From NCBI GenBank assembly GCA_002699585.1, contig PABP01000021.1:558001-622000 (forward strand): DNA of 64,000 nt, in the 5' to 3' direction. Below are positions 6,120 to 13,825 of this stretch, piece by piece (position 1 is the stretch's first letter; every line of letters begins with the position of its first letter). The position numbers were made by a program, and so were the translations under genes. The notes under the pieces were generated by a model that saw nothing but the letters and a program-made list of their open reading frames with translations, searched no databases and had not been told where the DNA came from. This DNA comes from Anaerolineaceae bacterium (GTDB taxonomy: Bacteria > Chloroflexota > Anaerolineae > Aggregatilineales > Phototrophicaceae).

Positions 6120-7972
6120 CACGCACCATCCTCTCGCAGCTCGTCCACTGCTGCGCCAATCCACTCCAGGTAGCTCTCGAAGGTCTGCTGCGCGTTCTCC
6201 AGCAGGTGCGCGATGTCGTTGGCATAGTCCGTCAGCGTGGCCTGGGTCACATCTGCGGTCATGCCTGCCTCAGAATCCAGGTCAACGTTGGTCATGGCGA
6301 TCAGCTGGTCGATGTGCTTCTGCACTCGCCGCTCGCCCAGGCCGATGGCCAGCCCGCGTAGGTTGTACACCAGCTGCCGAATATGCTCTGGTTGGTCGTC
6401 CAGCAGCGGCACAGCGCGAGCCTGAGAAGATGCGTTATCCGGTACGCGCTCGTCTTCCGTCCGCAGGTCCATCTCCGGCGATTCAATCACGATCACATCA
6501 CTGGGCAGCACGTTATACGAGCGGCCATCGTCCGCACGGCAGATTAGCCGCGACCCCGTGACCTCTGTCACCTCAGCTTCCCAACTGGAATACCTGTGCC
6601 GCACCCGCTTCCCGACCCACTGCTGCAGCATGGCTTCCTGCGCCCCCACTGACGGGGTGGATTTGCTGTGCTGCACCGACTCTTGTACGTGCTCCGGTTC
6701 TTCAGTCCGTTCCAGCGAATGCTGGTCATGTTGCTGAATGCGGTTTTTGTCCTGCACATTGGCATAGCGCCCGCTGATGCCCACCACCTTGCCAACCCGG
6801 CCCGTGCGCGTCTGCACCCAGTCGCCAACCTGCCACTTGTTCGTCTGCATCGGCGGCAGCGGTCGCGACCGCACCGGTGCCTCCACCCGCTTTGTCGGCT
6901 CATCATGCGGCCATTCCGCCCGATCTGCACTCGGCATCGCCCGATCAACCTGGCTCGTCGCCGCGGTCGGTTTCAGCTGCTTATGTGCCGCAATCGCCTG
7001 CCTCAGCGCCTTCTCCAGGTCCCATACCGTTACAGTTGTAACGGTATAGAGCACTTTTTGTAGGCTTTCGAGATCTTCTGTACCCAATTGGCCAATGTCA
7101 CGCATGAATCCTTCAGCCCAGTCGTTGTCATCGCCCAGGGTCCAGATCAGGTCATTGACTTCGTCGTCGTCTGTCAATCGCAGCAGCCCACGATACTGGC
7201 GCATCTGCCCCGTGCTGATGTTCAGCGTGTTCTCAAACGAGGCCCCCATGTTGCGTGGTATCTGGTGTTGTGGACCATCTGCCACCTGGGCATAGTACGC
7301 CCGGTCACTGTCGAAATCGGTGTAATGCAGATAGTCGTCATCACGTGCCGCCATCAGCAGCTTGGCGAACTGCCGTGCCTTGCTGATTGCGTTCAGATCG
7401 CTGCGGACCATATTCTCGCTGGCCTGCATATCCGCCAGCCCGAATTCATCATTCTCGATGATCCGTGCTGCGATGCGCTGGTACTTATCATCCGGGTACA
7501 CCATATTCAGCAGATGGTAGGCCAGCCAGCGCCGCTCACCGAACACGATCAGGTAGCTGCCATCCTCGCGTTGCGTCACCCCAATCGGGTGGCTGAGCTG
7601 CGATTCATGGATATTCGCTGCCAGTTGCACGACCTTCTTGAATTTGTCGGTGGTCGGCGGATAGCTGTCCTCACTGAAGGGGTTCTCATCACCGTCGAGA
7701 ATGCCCTTCACGCTAAATAGACCCACATCCTCAAACACAGGGTTCGTCCATCGAGCGAAGAGGGCAGGCACAGCAGCCGGATCACCATCCCAATCACCGC
7801 GCACGCTCGTCGGCACACTTCGCCGTGGCTGCGTCACATCCGCCCAGATCGCGTCAATGCGGATCGGCTGCGCCACCACCCGGCCTGTGTCCAGCTTGCT
7901 GTTGCCAGACAGTCCATAGATCTCGTTCGTGACGGTTGTCACATCGGCGTCCGATTGATCGAATGGATTCAT
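6119..7972 (-). CDS. parB: ParB-like partition protein, large, with C-terminal SH3-like repeats
   Basis: A protein of 617 residues. The ParB/Srx-like domain is seen at about 125-205: IGVTQREDGSYLIVFGERRW supplies the GERR motif, followed by the ENMVRSDLNAISKARQFAKL segment typical of ParB. A long helical middle (about 205-335) should hold the DNA-binding helix-turn-helix. Two basic strand-rich units follow (WVQTRTGRVGKVVGISGRYA and WVGKRVRHRYSSWEAEVTEV), like SH3 or KOW barrels. It is about twice the usual ParB length. ATG 7972 is preferred because GAGGGAA precedes it and it lies after the parA stop. With ParA it should partition the element. A 24-bp inverted repeat inside the gene is a candidate binding site. 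Confidence 0.8.
   Translation of the reverse strand: MNPFDQSDADVTTVTNEIYGLSGNSKLDTGRVVAQPIRIDAIWADVTQPRRSVPTSVRGDWDGDPAAVPALFARWTNPVFEDVGLFSVKGILDGDENPFSEDSYPPTTDKFKKVVQLAANIHESQLSHPIGVTQREDGSYLIVFGERRWLAYHLLNMVYPDDKYQRIAARIIENDEFGLADMQASENMVRSDLNAISKARQFAKLLMAARDDDYLHYTDFDSDRAYYAQVADGPQHQIPRNMGASFENTLNISTGQMRQYRGLLRLTDDDEVNDLIWTLGDDNDWAEGFMRDIGQLGTEDLESLQKVLYTVTTVTVWDLEKALRQAIAAHKQLKPTAATSQVDRAMPSADRAEWPHDEPTKRVEAPVRSRPLPPMQTNKWQVGDWVQTRTGRVGKVVGISGRYANVQDKNRIQQHDQHSLERTEEPEHVQESVQHSKSTPSVGAQEAMLQQWVGKRVRHRYSSWEAEVTEVTGSRLICRADDGRSYNVLPSDVIVIESPEMDLRTEDERVPDNASSQARAVPLLDDQPEHIRQLVYNLRGLAIGLGERRVQKHIDQLIAMTNVDLDSEAGMTADVTQATLTDYANDIAHLLENAQQTFESYLEWIGAAVDELREDGA
7024..7047. repeat. Inverted repeat with 11-bp arms in parB, candidate parS
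   Basis: Arms ATACCGTTACA (7024-7034) and TGTAACGGTAT (7037-7047) are perfectly complementary around a two-base GT centre. Sites of this size and symmetry near or inside parB are the usual form of parS, the centromere bound by ParB. The sequence is unlike the chromosomal Spo0J-type parS, so it would be specific to this element. No second copy was noticed, but a full search was not possible. Confidence 0.55.
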
Positions 7973-7985
7973 CTTCGGAATTCCC

Positions 7986-8810
7986 TCATGCTTGGACATA
8001 GGTCTCGCTTTCTACTCGTTTCATGTCCTGCTCAACGCGGTCGATCAGCCCAAAGGCTTCTGCCACGACATCGCTGTACGGGTCCAGGCTCCACGGGGCC
8101 AGCATCCGGCTCTCGGCTTCGGTCCACAACGTGCGCAGGCTGATCGGCGACCACACCCGCTCACCGAACTGAGCCTTCAATGCTTTCAGGTTTTCTTCCT
8201 GCTCGTTCACCCCCCTGCGGAATTTCATGGGGATGATGCCTGCCACGTGGATCGCGGGCAGTTGCCACCGGCTTTGCCGCACCCGGCTGGCGGCATCACG
8301 TGCAATGATGCTCTGCGCCAGACCGTCCATGCTGCTGAACGCCAGCTCAGTCGGGTACAAAATCGAATGCGCCGCCGTGTAGAAGAAGCTGTGAAGCTGT
8401 GAAGCTGTCGGCGAGGTATCAATCACCACCACGTCGATTTTGTCCTGCATCTCTTCCAGCCGTATGGCCAGCGTCTCAGGCCTATCCGTCAGCAGCGGAA
8501 TGCTGATGGTCTCATGATCGCCCGGTAAAACGTGCAATTCACCGGTGACTTTACGCAGGCTCTCGCCGGGTAGGGCATAGCGTTCTGGTTTCAGTTCAAC
8601 CGTCAGGTCATTCCAATTGGCTTCGCGGATCAGCAGGTCGTGCAGCGCCGGGGCTTTCTTCCCCGCCAGCCGCAGCGATAAATGCCCTTGTGGGTCACCA
8701 TCGATGGCCAGCACGCGCCAGCCGCGCAGCGCCAGTCCCCTGGCGATAAAGTCAGACAGGGTCGTCTTTCCAATTCCGCCCTTATGGTTTGTCAAAACTA
8801 CGATATACAT
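7986..8810 (-). CDS. parA: ParA-family partition ATPase
   Basis: Drives partition of the element by ATP-dependent dimerisation on nucleoid DNA with ParB. The deviant Walker A motif KGGIGKTT is at residues 10-17, the A' strand VVVIDTSPTAS lies near 135, and the length of 274 residues fits the short, plasmid type Ia/Ib-like ParA without an N-terminal repressor domain. ATG 8810 is chosen because AAGGA stands nine bases before it; the GTG 18 bases further up would include that ribosome site. It begins the long operon that runs to the window start. Confidence 0.9.
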   Translation of the reverse strand: MYIVVLTNHKGGIGKTTLSDFIARGLALRGWRVLAIDGDPQGHLSLRLAGKKAPALHDLLIREANWNDLTVELKPERYALPGESLRKVTGELHVLPGDHETISIPLLTDRPETLAIRLEEMQDKIDVVVIDTSPTASQLHSFFYTAAHSILYPTELAFSSMDGLAQSIIARDAASRVRQSRWQLPAIHVAGIIPMKFRRGVNEQEENLKALKAQFGERVWSPISLRTLWTEAESRMLAPWSLDPYSDVVAEAFGLIDRVEQDMKRVESETYVQA

Positions 8811-8938
8811 TTGGCTTGTCCTTCTCACTTGTCGAATGTCTGTGTATTGCTACCACCTTCTTGAAGTCTTAACTCGCCTCTTAGCGACCAATGCGATACA
8901 GTCCTTTTGAGTTCGATGCCTTCTCGGTATTTGACTCT

Positions 8939-8974
8939 GAGGCCAGGGGCGGGCGTATAAAAGCCCCTGGCCTC
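8939..8974. terminator. Perfect 12-bp hairpin between the two element operons
   Basis: Arms GAGGCCAGGGGC (8939-8950) and GCCCCTGGCCTC (8963-8974) enclose a 12-base loop. It lies 35 bases after the stop of the small-gene operon and 129 bases before parA. No T-run follows on the minus strand, so it may be a weak or Rho-assisted terminator, or an operator or partition site for ParA/ParB. The symmetry is certain, the role is not. Confidence 0.5.
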
Positions 8975-9009
8975 GCTCACATAGTCGCGTTTCGGATAAA
9001 CGATCTTCT

Positions 9010-9420
9010 CTAGGTCGCCCGCCAGAACCTCGGCACGGGTATTTCCTGCGTCGCATCCGGGTCAAACGGCCTGATCGCATTCAGGTAGTCCCGATGCCCC
9101 TGCAGCACCGCCAGTCGCAGCTCACTCAGCAGCACGCTGATGTCTACCCCGGCCCGCCGTTTCTCATGCACCATGTGGTACACATATTTCGTCAGCGCCA
9201 GTCGCCGCATCCAGTAGCTGGTCACGGGTGCCCGGCTGCTAAAAGCGCCCATGTCACCCATCTGCGCTGCCATGAAAACCTTCGATTCCAGCAGCCCGTA
9301 CGGTTGGCCACTCTCGCAAGCGTCTTTCACCAGCCTGCGCACCGTCCGGTTGACCTCTGGCAGCGTCGCATCTTCAGCAATCGGCACCGTCATATCCCTG
9401 GTTGAAGTCGATTGAGTCAT
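9010..9420 (-). CDS. Hypothetical protein of the small element operon
   Basis: A protein of 136 residues from ATG 9420, which is preceded by GAGGGGG; upstream in-frame codons overlap the previous gene and lack a ribosome site. A polar N-terminus is followed by a helical body (TVRRLVKDACESGQPYGLLE, MRRLALTKYVYHMVHEKRRA) and ends in a proline-rich tail. No domain is recognised. It overlaps nothing downstream and is followed by the 8939-8974 hairpin, so it closes its operon. Confidence 0.6.
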   Translation of the reverse strand: MTQSTSTRDMTVPIAEDATLPEVNRTVRRLVKDACESGQPYGLLESKVFMAAQMGDMGAFSSRAPVTSYWMRRLALTKYVYHMVHEKRRAGVDISVLLSELRLAVLQGHRDYLNAIRPFDPDATQEIPVPRFWRAT

Positions 9421-9430
9421 CTCAACCCCC

Positions 9431-9676
9431 TCAACCTGCATCGCCGAAATACTCGGCAGGCTCTTCAAACTGATGGCGGAAGATCTCGACATCGACCAGT
9501 GTCTTAAATGATTTCGCCATCAACTCGTCGGGGATCGTCCCCGTATTCAGCGTGTCGATCAGGTGCGTCCGTAAATTACCAATACAGACCAGCGCCTCAT
9601 CGACCAGCACATCCATCGTCACCAGGTCCGCATCATGCGGCTCTGGGTCTTGCTTTGGCAGAGGTATAATCGTCAT
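9431..9676 (-). CDS. Small acidic protein, function unknown
   Basis: A mostly helical acidic protein of 81 residues, without cysteine clusters or membrane segments. Its ATG overlaps the upstream stop by four bases (ATGA), and its stop lies ten bases before the next start, so it is the middle gene of a three-gene unit that precedes parA. The family is not recognised. Confidence 0.6.
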   Translation of the reverse strand: MTIIPLPKQDPEPHDADLVTMDVLVDEALVCIGNLRTHLIDTLNTGTIPDELMAKSFKTLVDVEIFRHQFEEPAEYFGDAG

Positions 9677-9957
9677 TGGTCGAACGGCCTTCCGTTGCTG
9701 TCCACATCGAATTCCCAGTGCCAGCCCTTCTCAATGATTTCAGCGGATTCAGGATGCGACTCAACGAGGCGATCCTGAAATTGGCGTCCGATATCTTCCA
9801 TCGCACGTTTCATATGGCTACTGATGCCCGGATGCCGTGTCACTAGTTGTAGACCGCTCACTAGCAACCAGGCCGATTGCGTGCTGATGATGACCTCTAT
9901 GGGGTCCTCATCTTGCATCACTTCAGCTACCACCTTCATGTCGTCTTGCTCACTCAT
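9673..9957 (-). CDS. Small acidic protein, first gene of the three-gene unit
   Basis: A protein of 94 residues from ATG 9957, set by AAAGGA nine bases before it. Upstream in-frame codons up to 10092 code an Arg/Gly-rich stretch unlike the rest and are rejected as leader. Sequence MSEQDDMKVVAEVMQDEDPI then a hydrophobic helix (SAWLLVSGLQLV) and an amphipathic C-terminus. No domain is recognised. It is transcribed away from the integrase terminator. Confidence 0.6.
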   Translation of the reverse strand: MSEQDDMKVVAEVMQDEDPIEVIISTQSAWLLVSGLQLVTRHPGISSHMKRAMEDIGRQFQDRLVESHPESAEIIEKGWHWEFDVDSNGRPFDQ

Positions 9958-10097
9958 AACAAAAATCCTTTCTCGTAAACATTGACACTCACCTCCGTGC
10001 CCACCTCTCGACCGGCTTCTGGCCGGATCACTCCCACACACCCCCTCCATATCCCCGCGTTTATCCCCGCGGTCGGGTACGCCCGCGCTCATGGAAT

Positions 10098-10133
10098 AAA
10101 AAAGCGCGTAGGGTCTGCCTACGCGCTTTTATC
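10098..10133 (-). terminator. Rho-independent terminator after the integrase gene
   Basis: An inverted repeat built on AAGCGCGTAGG and CCTACGCGCTT with a four-base loop, followed on the minus strand by a T-run. It lies 20 bases after the integrase stop and can also end transcription from the other side because A-runs flank both arms. Confidence 0.85.
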
Positions 10134-10152
10134 AACTCACCGAATCGAATTG

Positions 10153-11061
10153 CTATGGGGTCTTTCTTTTTGGAAACTGGATAATGTTTTCTTGATCTCC
10201 GGTCTCATTATCGTCTGTGGCCAGCCGATTAACTGCATCGCTGGCACGATCCCAGTCCTCTGGGAAGTAATATTCCACTGTGACCGATGACTTCGAGTGG
10301 CCCAATACGGTCTTTACTACAGATGGCGATACACCAGCGTCTGACATTCGATGGCCCAGGCGATGTCTCAAGCTGTGTGGTCCGTGACCAATATGCTCGA
10401 TGCCTGCCCGGATCAACGTCCGCTTGAGAATCTGGTAGATGCTTGAGGGTAGAATCGGCTCATTCTTGATCGAGAAGACATATTCACCGGCTGTCTCTGG
10501 CCGTTCAGCTTTCCATCGCTTCAGCGCTGCCGCGCACATCTCACCAAACCACACAGGCCGCTTCTTCTCACCTTTACCATGGTGGATGAATGCCTGGCGA
10601 TTCTCCAGATCAACATCAGACCATTTCAGTTCGCTCGCGTCTCGCCGCCTGCACCCACTGTCTGCCAAAAACAACACCAATGCGTGTTCCTTTGGTCGGA
10701 ACTGCGTGTAAGTTAGCAATTTTCTCAGATCTTCCTCCGGGAATGCCCGGTCTTTCGGGACTAGGTTGTCAGTTCGCCTAGTCTTCAAGGCCGTAGCAGG
10801 GGAGGTCTTGATAAGACCAATATCGACACAATAGTTGAAGAAGGCTCTGACAGTTTTCACATGCTTATTCCATGTGAAGTCGGATTTCCATTTCCGGGAC
10901 TTCATATCGTCGCTGTATTTGGTCATAGCCTCATGATCGATGGCTTCAATGTGCCAATCGCCCACGACACGCACCAGGTCACGCAGGATATACATGTAAG
11001 ATCGCTCGGTGGTTTCGCGTTTCTGCGACAGAAATAAGGCTACTGCTTCTGATAATCTCAT
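10153..11061 (-). CDS. int: Tyrosine recombinase, integrase of the element
   Basis: Catalyses site-specific integration and excision between the element and a tRNA gene. A SAM-like core-binding domain (about 1-95) is followed by the catalytic domain with box-I Arg in DSGCRRRDASELKW (about 138-140), Lys164 in HHGKGEKKR, HSLRH at 229-233, LGHS at 253-256 and the nucleophile Tyr264 or Tyr265. All residues of the R-K-H-R-H-Y set are present, so it should be active. It has no arm-binding N-terminal domain and is XerD-sized at 302 residues. GAAAGGTG precedes ATG 11061. It sits 100 bases from the tRNA-derived att site. Confidence 0.95.
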   Translation of the reverse strand: MRLSEAVALFLSQKRETTERSYMYILRDLVRVVGDWHIEAIDHEAMTKYSDDMKSRKWKSDFTWNKHVKTVRAFFNYCVDIGLIKTSPATALKTRRTDNLVPKDRAFPEEDLRKLLTYTQFRPKEHALVLFLADSGCRRRDASELKWSDVDLENRQAFIHHGKGEKKRPVWFGEMCAAALKRWKAERPETAGEYVFSIKNEPILPSSIYQILKRTLIRAGIEHIGHGPHSLRHRLGHRMSDAGVSPSVVKTVLGHSKSSVTVEYYFPEDWDRASDAVNRLATDDNETGDQENIIQFPKRKTP

Positions 11062-11081
11062 ATGGCTACACCTTTCAGATA

Positions 11082-11108
11082 GTAGTATGTAAGACTATAC
11101 AATACTAC
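11082..11108. repeat. Inverted repeat upstream of the integrase
   Basis: Arms GTAGTAT (11082-11088) and ATACTAC (11102-11108) are separated by 13 bases in the 5' leader of the integrase gene. The place suggests a binding site for the recombinase or a repressor of it. The arms are short and could be chance. Confidence 0.35.
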
Positions 11109-11164
11109 CTTCCGACCGGTGAGTATTTGTGACACCCTAAATAGGTTCAAAAACTGAATGTAGA

Positions 11165-11199
11165 ACAGGCGGTTGTGGGTTCAAATCCCATCATCCACC
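11165..11199 (+). other. Attachment site: truncated tRNA 3' end, probably tRNA-His
   Basis: A T-stem GTGGG (11175-11179), T-loop TTCAAAT and CCCAT (11187-11191) are followed by an acceptor strand CATCCAC and C73 (11199). The complementary GGTGGATG is absent about 73 bases upstream, so only the 3' part of a tRNA is present. C at position 73 and similarity to bacterial tRNA-His 3' ends point to tRNA-His. The fragment points to the chromosome and the integrase is on its other side, as expected when integration into a tRNA leaves the displaced original 3' end here and rebuilds the whole tRNA at the far, left end of the element. Confidence 0.75.
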
Positions 11200-11200
11200 C

Positions 11201-11231
11201 AAAAAAACGACTCATAACGTGTCGTTTTTTT
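11201..11231 (+). terminator. Rho-independent terminator of the original tRNA gene
   Basis: Arms of A-run plus ACGAC (11201-11211) and GTCG plus T-run (11221-11231) enclose a nine-base loop directly after the tRNA fragment. It is most simply the native terminator of the tRNA gene that was split by integration, which places the element border before it. Confidence 0.8.
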
Positions 11232-11273
11232 ATTTCTGACGCGATTTGAGGGTGTCAGTTATTCAATGGTGCT

Positions 11274-12611
11274 TCAGTGTGGGAATTTTAACTTAACCGA
11301 TTGCTTCCGTAGACGGATTCTGATCCCCTCGCCCCGGTCGACAGGTTCGTATGTCACCTCTTCTGTGGCGGCTTCAAGCTCATCGAGCGCCGCCAGCTGT
11401 GCATCCTGAATGGCGCGCATTTCCTGTGTTTCACTTGGCTTCTGCAGTCCAAACAGCTCAAAGACACTCAGTTGCGACGTGTCGTCAGACACACTATCTG
11501 GTGATGGCGTTGGCGCTGTGACATCGCTTGCAGACTTTGACCGCGCTTCGAGCTTATCCAGCCGTGTCGGAACCGTGGCGCTGTCTTCTTCATCATCAAC
11601 GGGTGCATCCACAGTCGCCTGATGCTCGTCCGTTGCGCGCTTTTCTTCCTCAACAACATCTGATGGCTCAAAGGGCGGTCTTGGGATCACATATTGTTCA
11701 GTTGATGCCTTGTCTTCTTCGGTAGGCGCGGATGGCGGTGCCGGAATCGATGTTTCCGGTGTCGCTGGATAGTCAGCAGGTAATTCTTGCTGAACGTTTT
11801 CTGCGCTGGGTGCAATATCCGCGTCCTGAACAACGGGATTAGGCTGCGTATCCATGTCTGATAGGGGCGGCTCAATGATTTGAATACCACCACTCATAGG
11901 TTCGCTGTCGCGTTCCTCTGGTCGCATAAACATCACATCCGATTGTGGCGCTTCGACGTCCGTAGCTTCATCTGGTGATGGCGTACTTGCAGGCTCATCG
12001 AAATCGGCCATTGGTGTGACGGAGGGCGCTTCTTGCGTCTGATAGGCTCTCCCAGAGGGGTATTCCTCGCCATCTTCCAGTGCCGACGGATACTTAGGCT
12101 GATAATTTGCCCGGTCGCTGGCGTCGGGTGCATCCCTCATCGTAGACTTGATGAGGTTGCTATCGGGTTTCTCCGCAACTTGCCCGATATATTGATACAG
12201 CGCTTGCAGATTTCTTATGACCTCATTATTCAGACGCCGCTTCAAACTCAGAGAGTTGCTCAATCCGCCGACTAAGCCGGACGTCTCATAGCTAAAGGTC
12301 CACTGGACAACAGTACCTTCTGCGACTTCTTGCAAACGGATACGTCCCCGGTTAGGGTGCGCAAAACCATCAGCAATGATGTATTCGTAGCCAAGCCCAG
12401 GGTACCATGCCGTAATCTCAACGACGCTTTCTCGGTTTCCTCTGCCAAATGACCTGTAACGAATACCTTTCTGATCACGTACACTATTCAGGTACGCGAT
12501 GCGTTCACAGTCGGCTTGCCACGCAGGGTTTTCCTCTACGTTGCTCAAATGCTGCCAGACTGTTTTAGTATAGGCTGGTATCAAAATGGCGTGGTCGATT
12601 GTATTGTTCAT
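11274..12611 (-). CDS. SRPBCC-domain protein with long disordered acidic linker
   Basis: Residues 1 to about 145 form an SRPBCC/polyketide-cyclase-like domain (NNTIDHAILIPAYTKTVWQH, WYPGLGYEYIIADG, GTVVQWTFSYE, with a final amphipathic helix), a hydrophobic-pocket fold that binds lipids or other small ligands. Residues 150-375 are Pro, Ser, Asp and Glu rich and probably unstructured. A short ordered C-terminus (about 385-445) holds helix and a basic strand (EGIRIRLRKQSVKLKFPH). The ligand is unknown. It is the first chromosomal gene beyond the element and is divergent from the small membrane-protein genes. Confidence 0.75.
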   Translation of the reverse strand: MNNTIDHAILIPAYTKTVWQHLSNVEENPAWQADCERIAYLNSVRDQKGIRYRSFGRGNRESVVEITAWYPGLGYEYIIADGFAHPNRGRIRLQEVAEGTVVQWTFSYETSGLVGGLSNSLSLKRRLNNEVIRNLQALYQYIGQVAEKPDSNLIKSTMRDAPDASDRANYQPKYPSALEDGEEYPSGRAYQTQEAPSVTPMADFDEPASTPSPDEATDVEAPQSDVMFMRPEERDSEPMSGGIQIIEPPLSDMDTQPNPVVQDADIAPSAENVQQELPADYPATPETSIPAPPSAPTEEDKASTEQYVIPRPPFEPSDVVEEEKRATDEHQATVDAPVDDEEDSATVPTRLDKLEARSKSASDVTAPTPSPDSVSDDTSQLSVFELFGLQKPSETQEMRAIQDAQLAALDELEAATEEVTYEPVDRGEGIRIRLRKQSVKLKFPH

Positions 12612-12734
12612 AGCGCGTATTTTATTTCGAGACTTTGGTTAGTATATCGTGACCAACATGACAGCTTATGTTATAGTGAACTAGCTAGTGCTACTAGCAT
12701 TGTACACTGCGCTACGGATGAATCGCAACAGCAC

Positions 12735-13010
12735 ATGCCAGGACCGAGTTTTATATTCGCATTCATGGTTGCTACGCTTTATGGCTCAGCCTTCCACCTG
12801 ATTGTCGGTGGTGGGGCGCGTCATCTGGCGCTATATCTGCTGAGTGGCTGGATTGGCTTCACGCTGGGGCAGTCATTGGGTGGTTTGCTTGGGATTTCTG
12901 TATTGCGCATGGGGCAGATTAATTTCGTGGCAGCATCGCTTGGCGCACTTCTCGCGCTGATCGCTGCCCGTATTTTCTCAAGTGAACGTCCTTCGTCAGC
13001 ACGGCGCTGA
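12735..13010 (+). CDS. Small membrane protein, three helices
   Basis: A protein of 91 residues from ATG 12735. Three hydrophobic segments cover most of it (about 3-20, 30-52 and 58-78), with a short basic tail inside. In-frame codons reach further upstream but encode no membrane-like sequence and overlap the divergent gene. No catalytic residues are seen. It leads a plus-strand group of three small membrane genes. Confidence 0.7.
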   Translation: MPGPSFIFAFMVATLYGSAFHLIVGGGARHLALYLLSGWIGFTLGQSLGGLLGISVLRMGQINFVAASLGALLALIAARIFSSERPSSARR

Positions 13011-13079
13011 TTGTATGTGAATAGGACGTTGTCACGTAGAACGTTATCAACCTGAACGTTTTCAACAACTGGGGTAGGA

Positions 13080-13583
13080 ATGGTGAAGACACCCGACACG
13101 ACACTAACAGACGATGCAGCAACGACACAAACAGAAGAAGAATCCTCTAGCCGCTGGACATTAAAACGCATTGTGATGTTGGCTGCTGGTGTGCCGATTG
13201 CCTTGCTGGTTGGTTTATTTCTTATCGCGCTAGGTATTGTCTTTTTTGGTGATCCGGGTTGGTGGGCCATCAGAATGCAGTACTTCCGTGATCTGGGCCT
13301 GATTGTGCTGACGCTGCAAGGCATTTTGATTATCACGGGGCTGGCAATCCTCGTATTGCAGGTTGCCCGTTTTGTGAACCTGTTGCGCAGCGAAGTCAAA
13401 CCCATCACCGAGGATGCCCGCTCGACCATCAGTGAAGTGCGCGCAACAACCGCCTTTGTTGGCAAAAACACCGTGCAGCCGCTGGTGCGTATCCAGGCAT
13501 TTTTCGTAGGGGCGCTCGCTTTCCTACGCGAACTGCTCAATCTGCGTCGTTTAGCCAAGCCTACGAGCAAGAAAGAGGATTAA
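13080..13583 (+). CDS. Membrane protein with two transmembrane helices
   Basis: A protein of 167 residues with a polar N-terminus (1-30), two hydrophobic helices (about 31-55 and 70-97) and a C-terminal amphipathic part (RSEVKPITEDARSTISEVRA) reminiscent of DUF948-type proteins. The family is not certain. It is followed five bases later by a YtxH-like gene; DUF948 and YtxH proteins often pair, which supports the reading. Confidence 0.65.
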   Translation: MVKTPDTTLTDDAATTQTEEESSSRWTLKRIVMLAAGVPIALLVGLFLIALGIVFFGDPGWWAIRMQYFRDLGLIVLTLQGILIITGLAILVLQVARFVNLLRSEVKPITEDARSTISEVRATTAFVGKNTVQPLVRIQAFFVGALAFLRELLNLRRLAKPTSKKED

Positions 13584-13588
13584 CCGTC

Positions 13589-13807
13589 ATGAGTTCCTCG
13601 CCAAAAACAAAGCGCTGGTATGATGGCTATGTGTTCTTCGGGATTATGGTGGGCACGTTGATTGGTGGATTCACGCGCGTATGGACGTCGCGCCGTTCTG
13701 GTTCAGAGTTACGCCAGCAGCTCAAAGATCAGGTGACGCCCAGCGATACCATCGACACCAGCCTGGAAGAGGGGAAGGCGGCAGCGCGCCGCCTCCAACA
13801 AACTTAA
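13589..13807 (+). CDS. YtxH-like small membrane protein
   Basis: A protein of 72 residues with one N-terminal transmembrane helix (YVFFGIMVGTLIGGFTRVW) and a charged tail (SRRSGSELRQQLKDQ) like the YtxH family, in which a glycine-rich helix is followed by a basic residue cluster and an extended helix. The cellular role of the family is poorly known, with a stress link in Bacillus. It ends the three-gene group, facing the convergent nnr gene. Confidence 0.6.
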   Translation: MSSSPKTKRWYDGYVFFGIMVGTLIGGFTRVWTSRRSGSELRQQLKDQVTPSDTIDTSLEEGKAAARRLQQT

Positions 13808-13825
13808 GCTATCGACCTAGCGTAT

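Larger units (their letters stand above)
1..11199. mobile_element. Right-hand part of an integrated plasmid-like or prophage-like element
   Basis: The stretch holds only accessory-type genes, almost all on the minus strand and many overlapping by 1 to 4 bases. They include a tyrosine recombinase, ParA, ParB, a replication-initiator-like protein, a DnaC-like loader, a LexA-like DNA-binding protein and a Dam-type methylase. It stops at a truncated tRNA 3' end at 11165-11199, after which ordinary chromosomal genes begin. No capsid, tail, terminase, conjugation or transposase gene is visible here, so whether it is a prophage, an integrative plasmid or a conjugative element depends on the part left of the window. 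The left end and the reconstituted tRNA gene are outside the window. Confidence 0.85.

Noticed and set aside
8850-9080. A 76-codon minus-strand frame between parA and the small-gene operon
   Set aside because: It overlaps the 9010-9420 gene out of frame, spans the hairpin and reads as an Arg-rich peptide without a ribosome site.
10021-10092. N-terminal extension of the gene at 9673-9957
   Set aside because: The codons give an Arg/Gly-rich peptide of different composition, and AAAGGA points to ATG 9957.
11126-11199. A complete tRNA gene at the element border
   Set aside because: The 5' acceptor strand, D-arm and anticodon arm are missing; only the 3' part is tRNA-like.
12516-12734. Extended N-terminus of the small membrane protein at 12735
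   Set aside because: The extension overlaps the divergent SRPBCC gene and codes a sequence unlike a membrane protein start; ATG 12735 fits.
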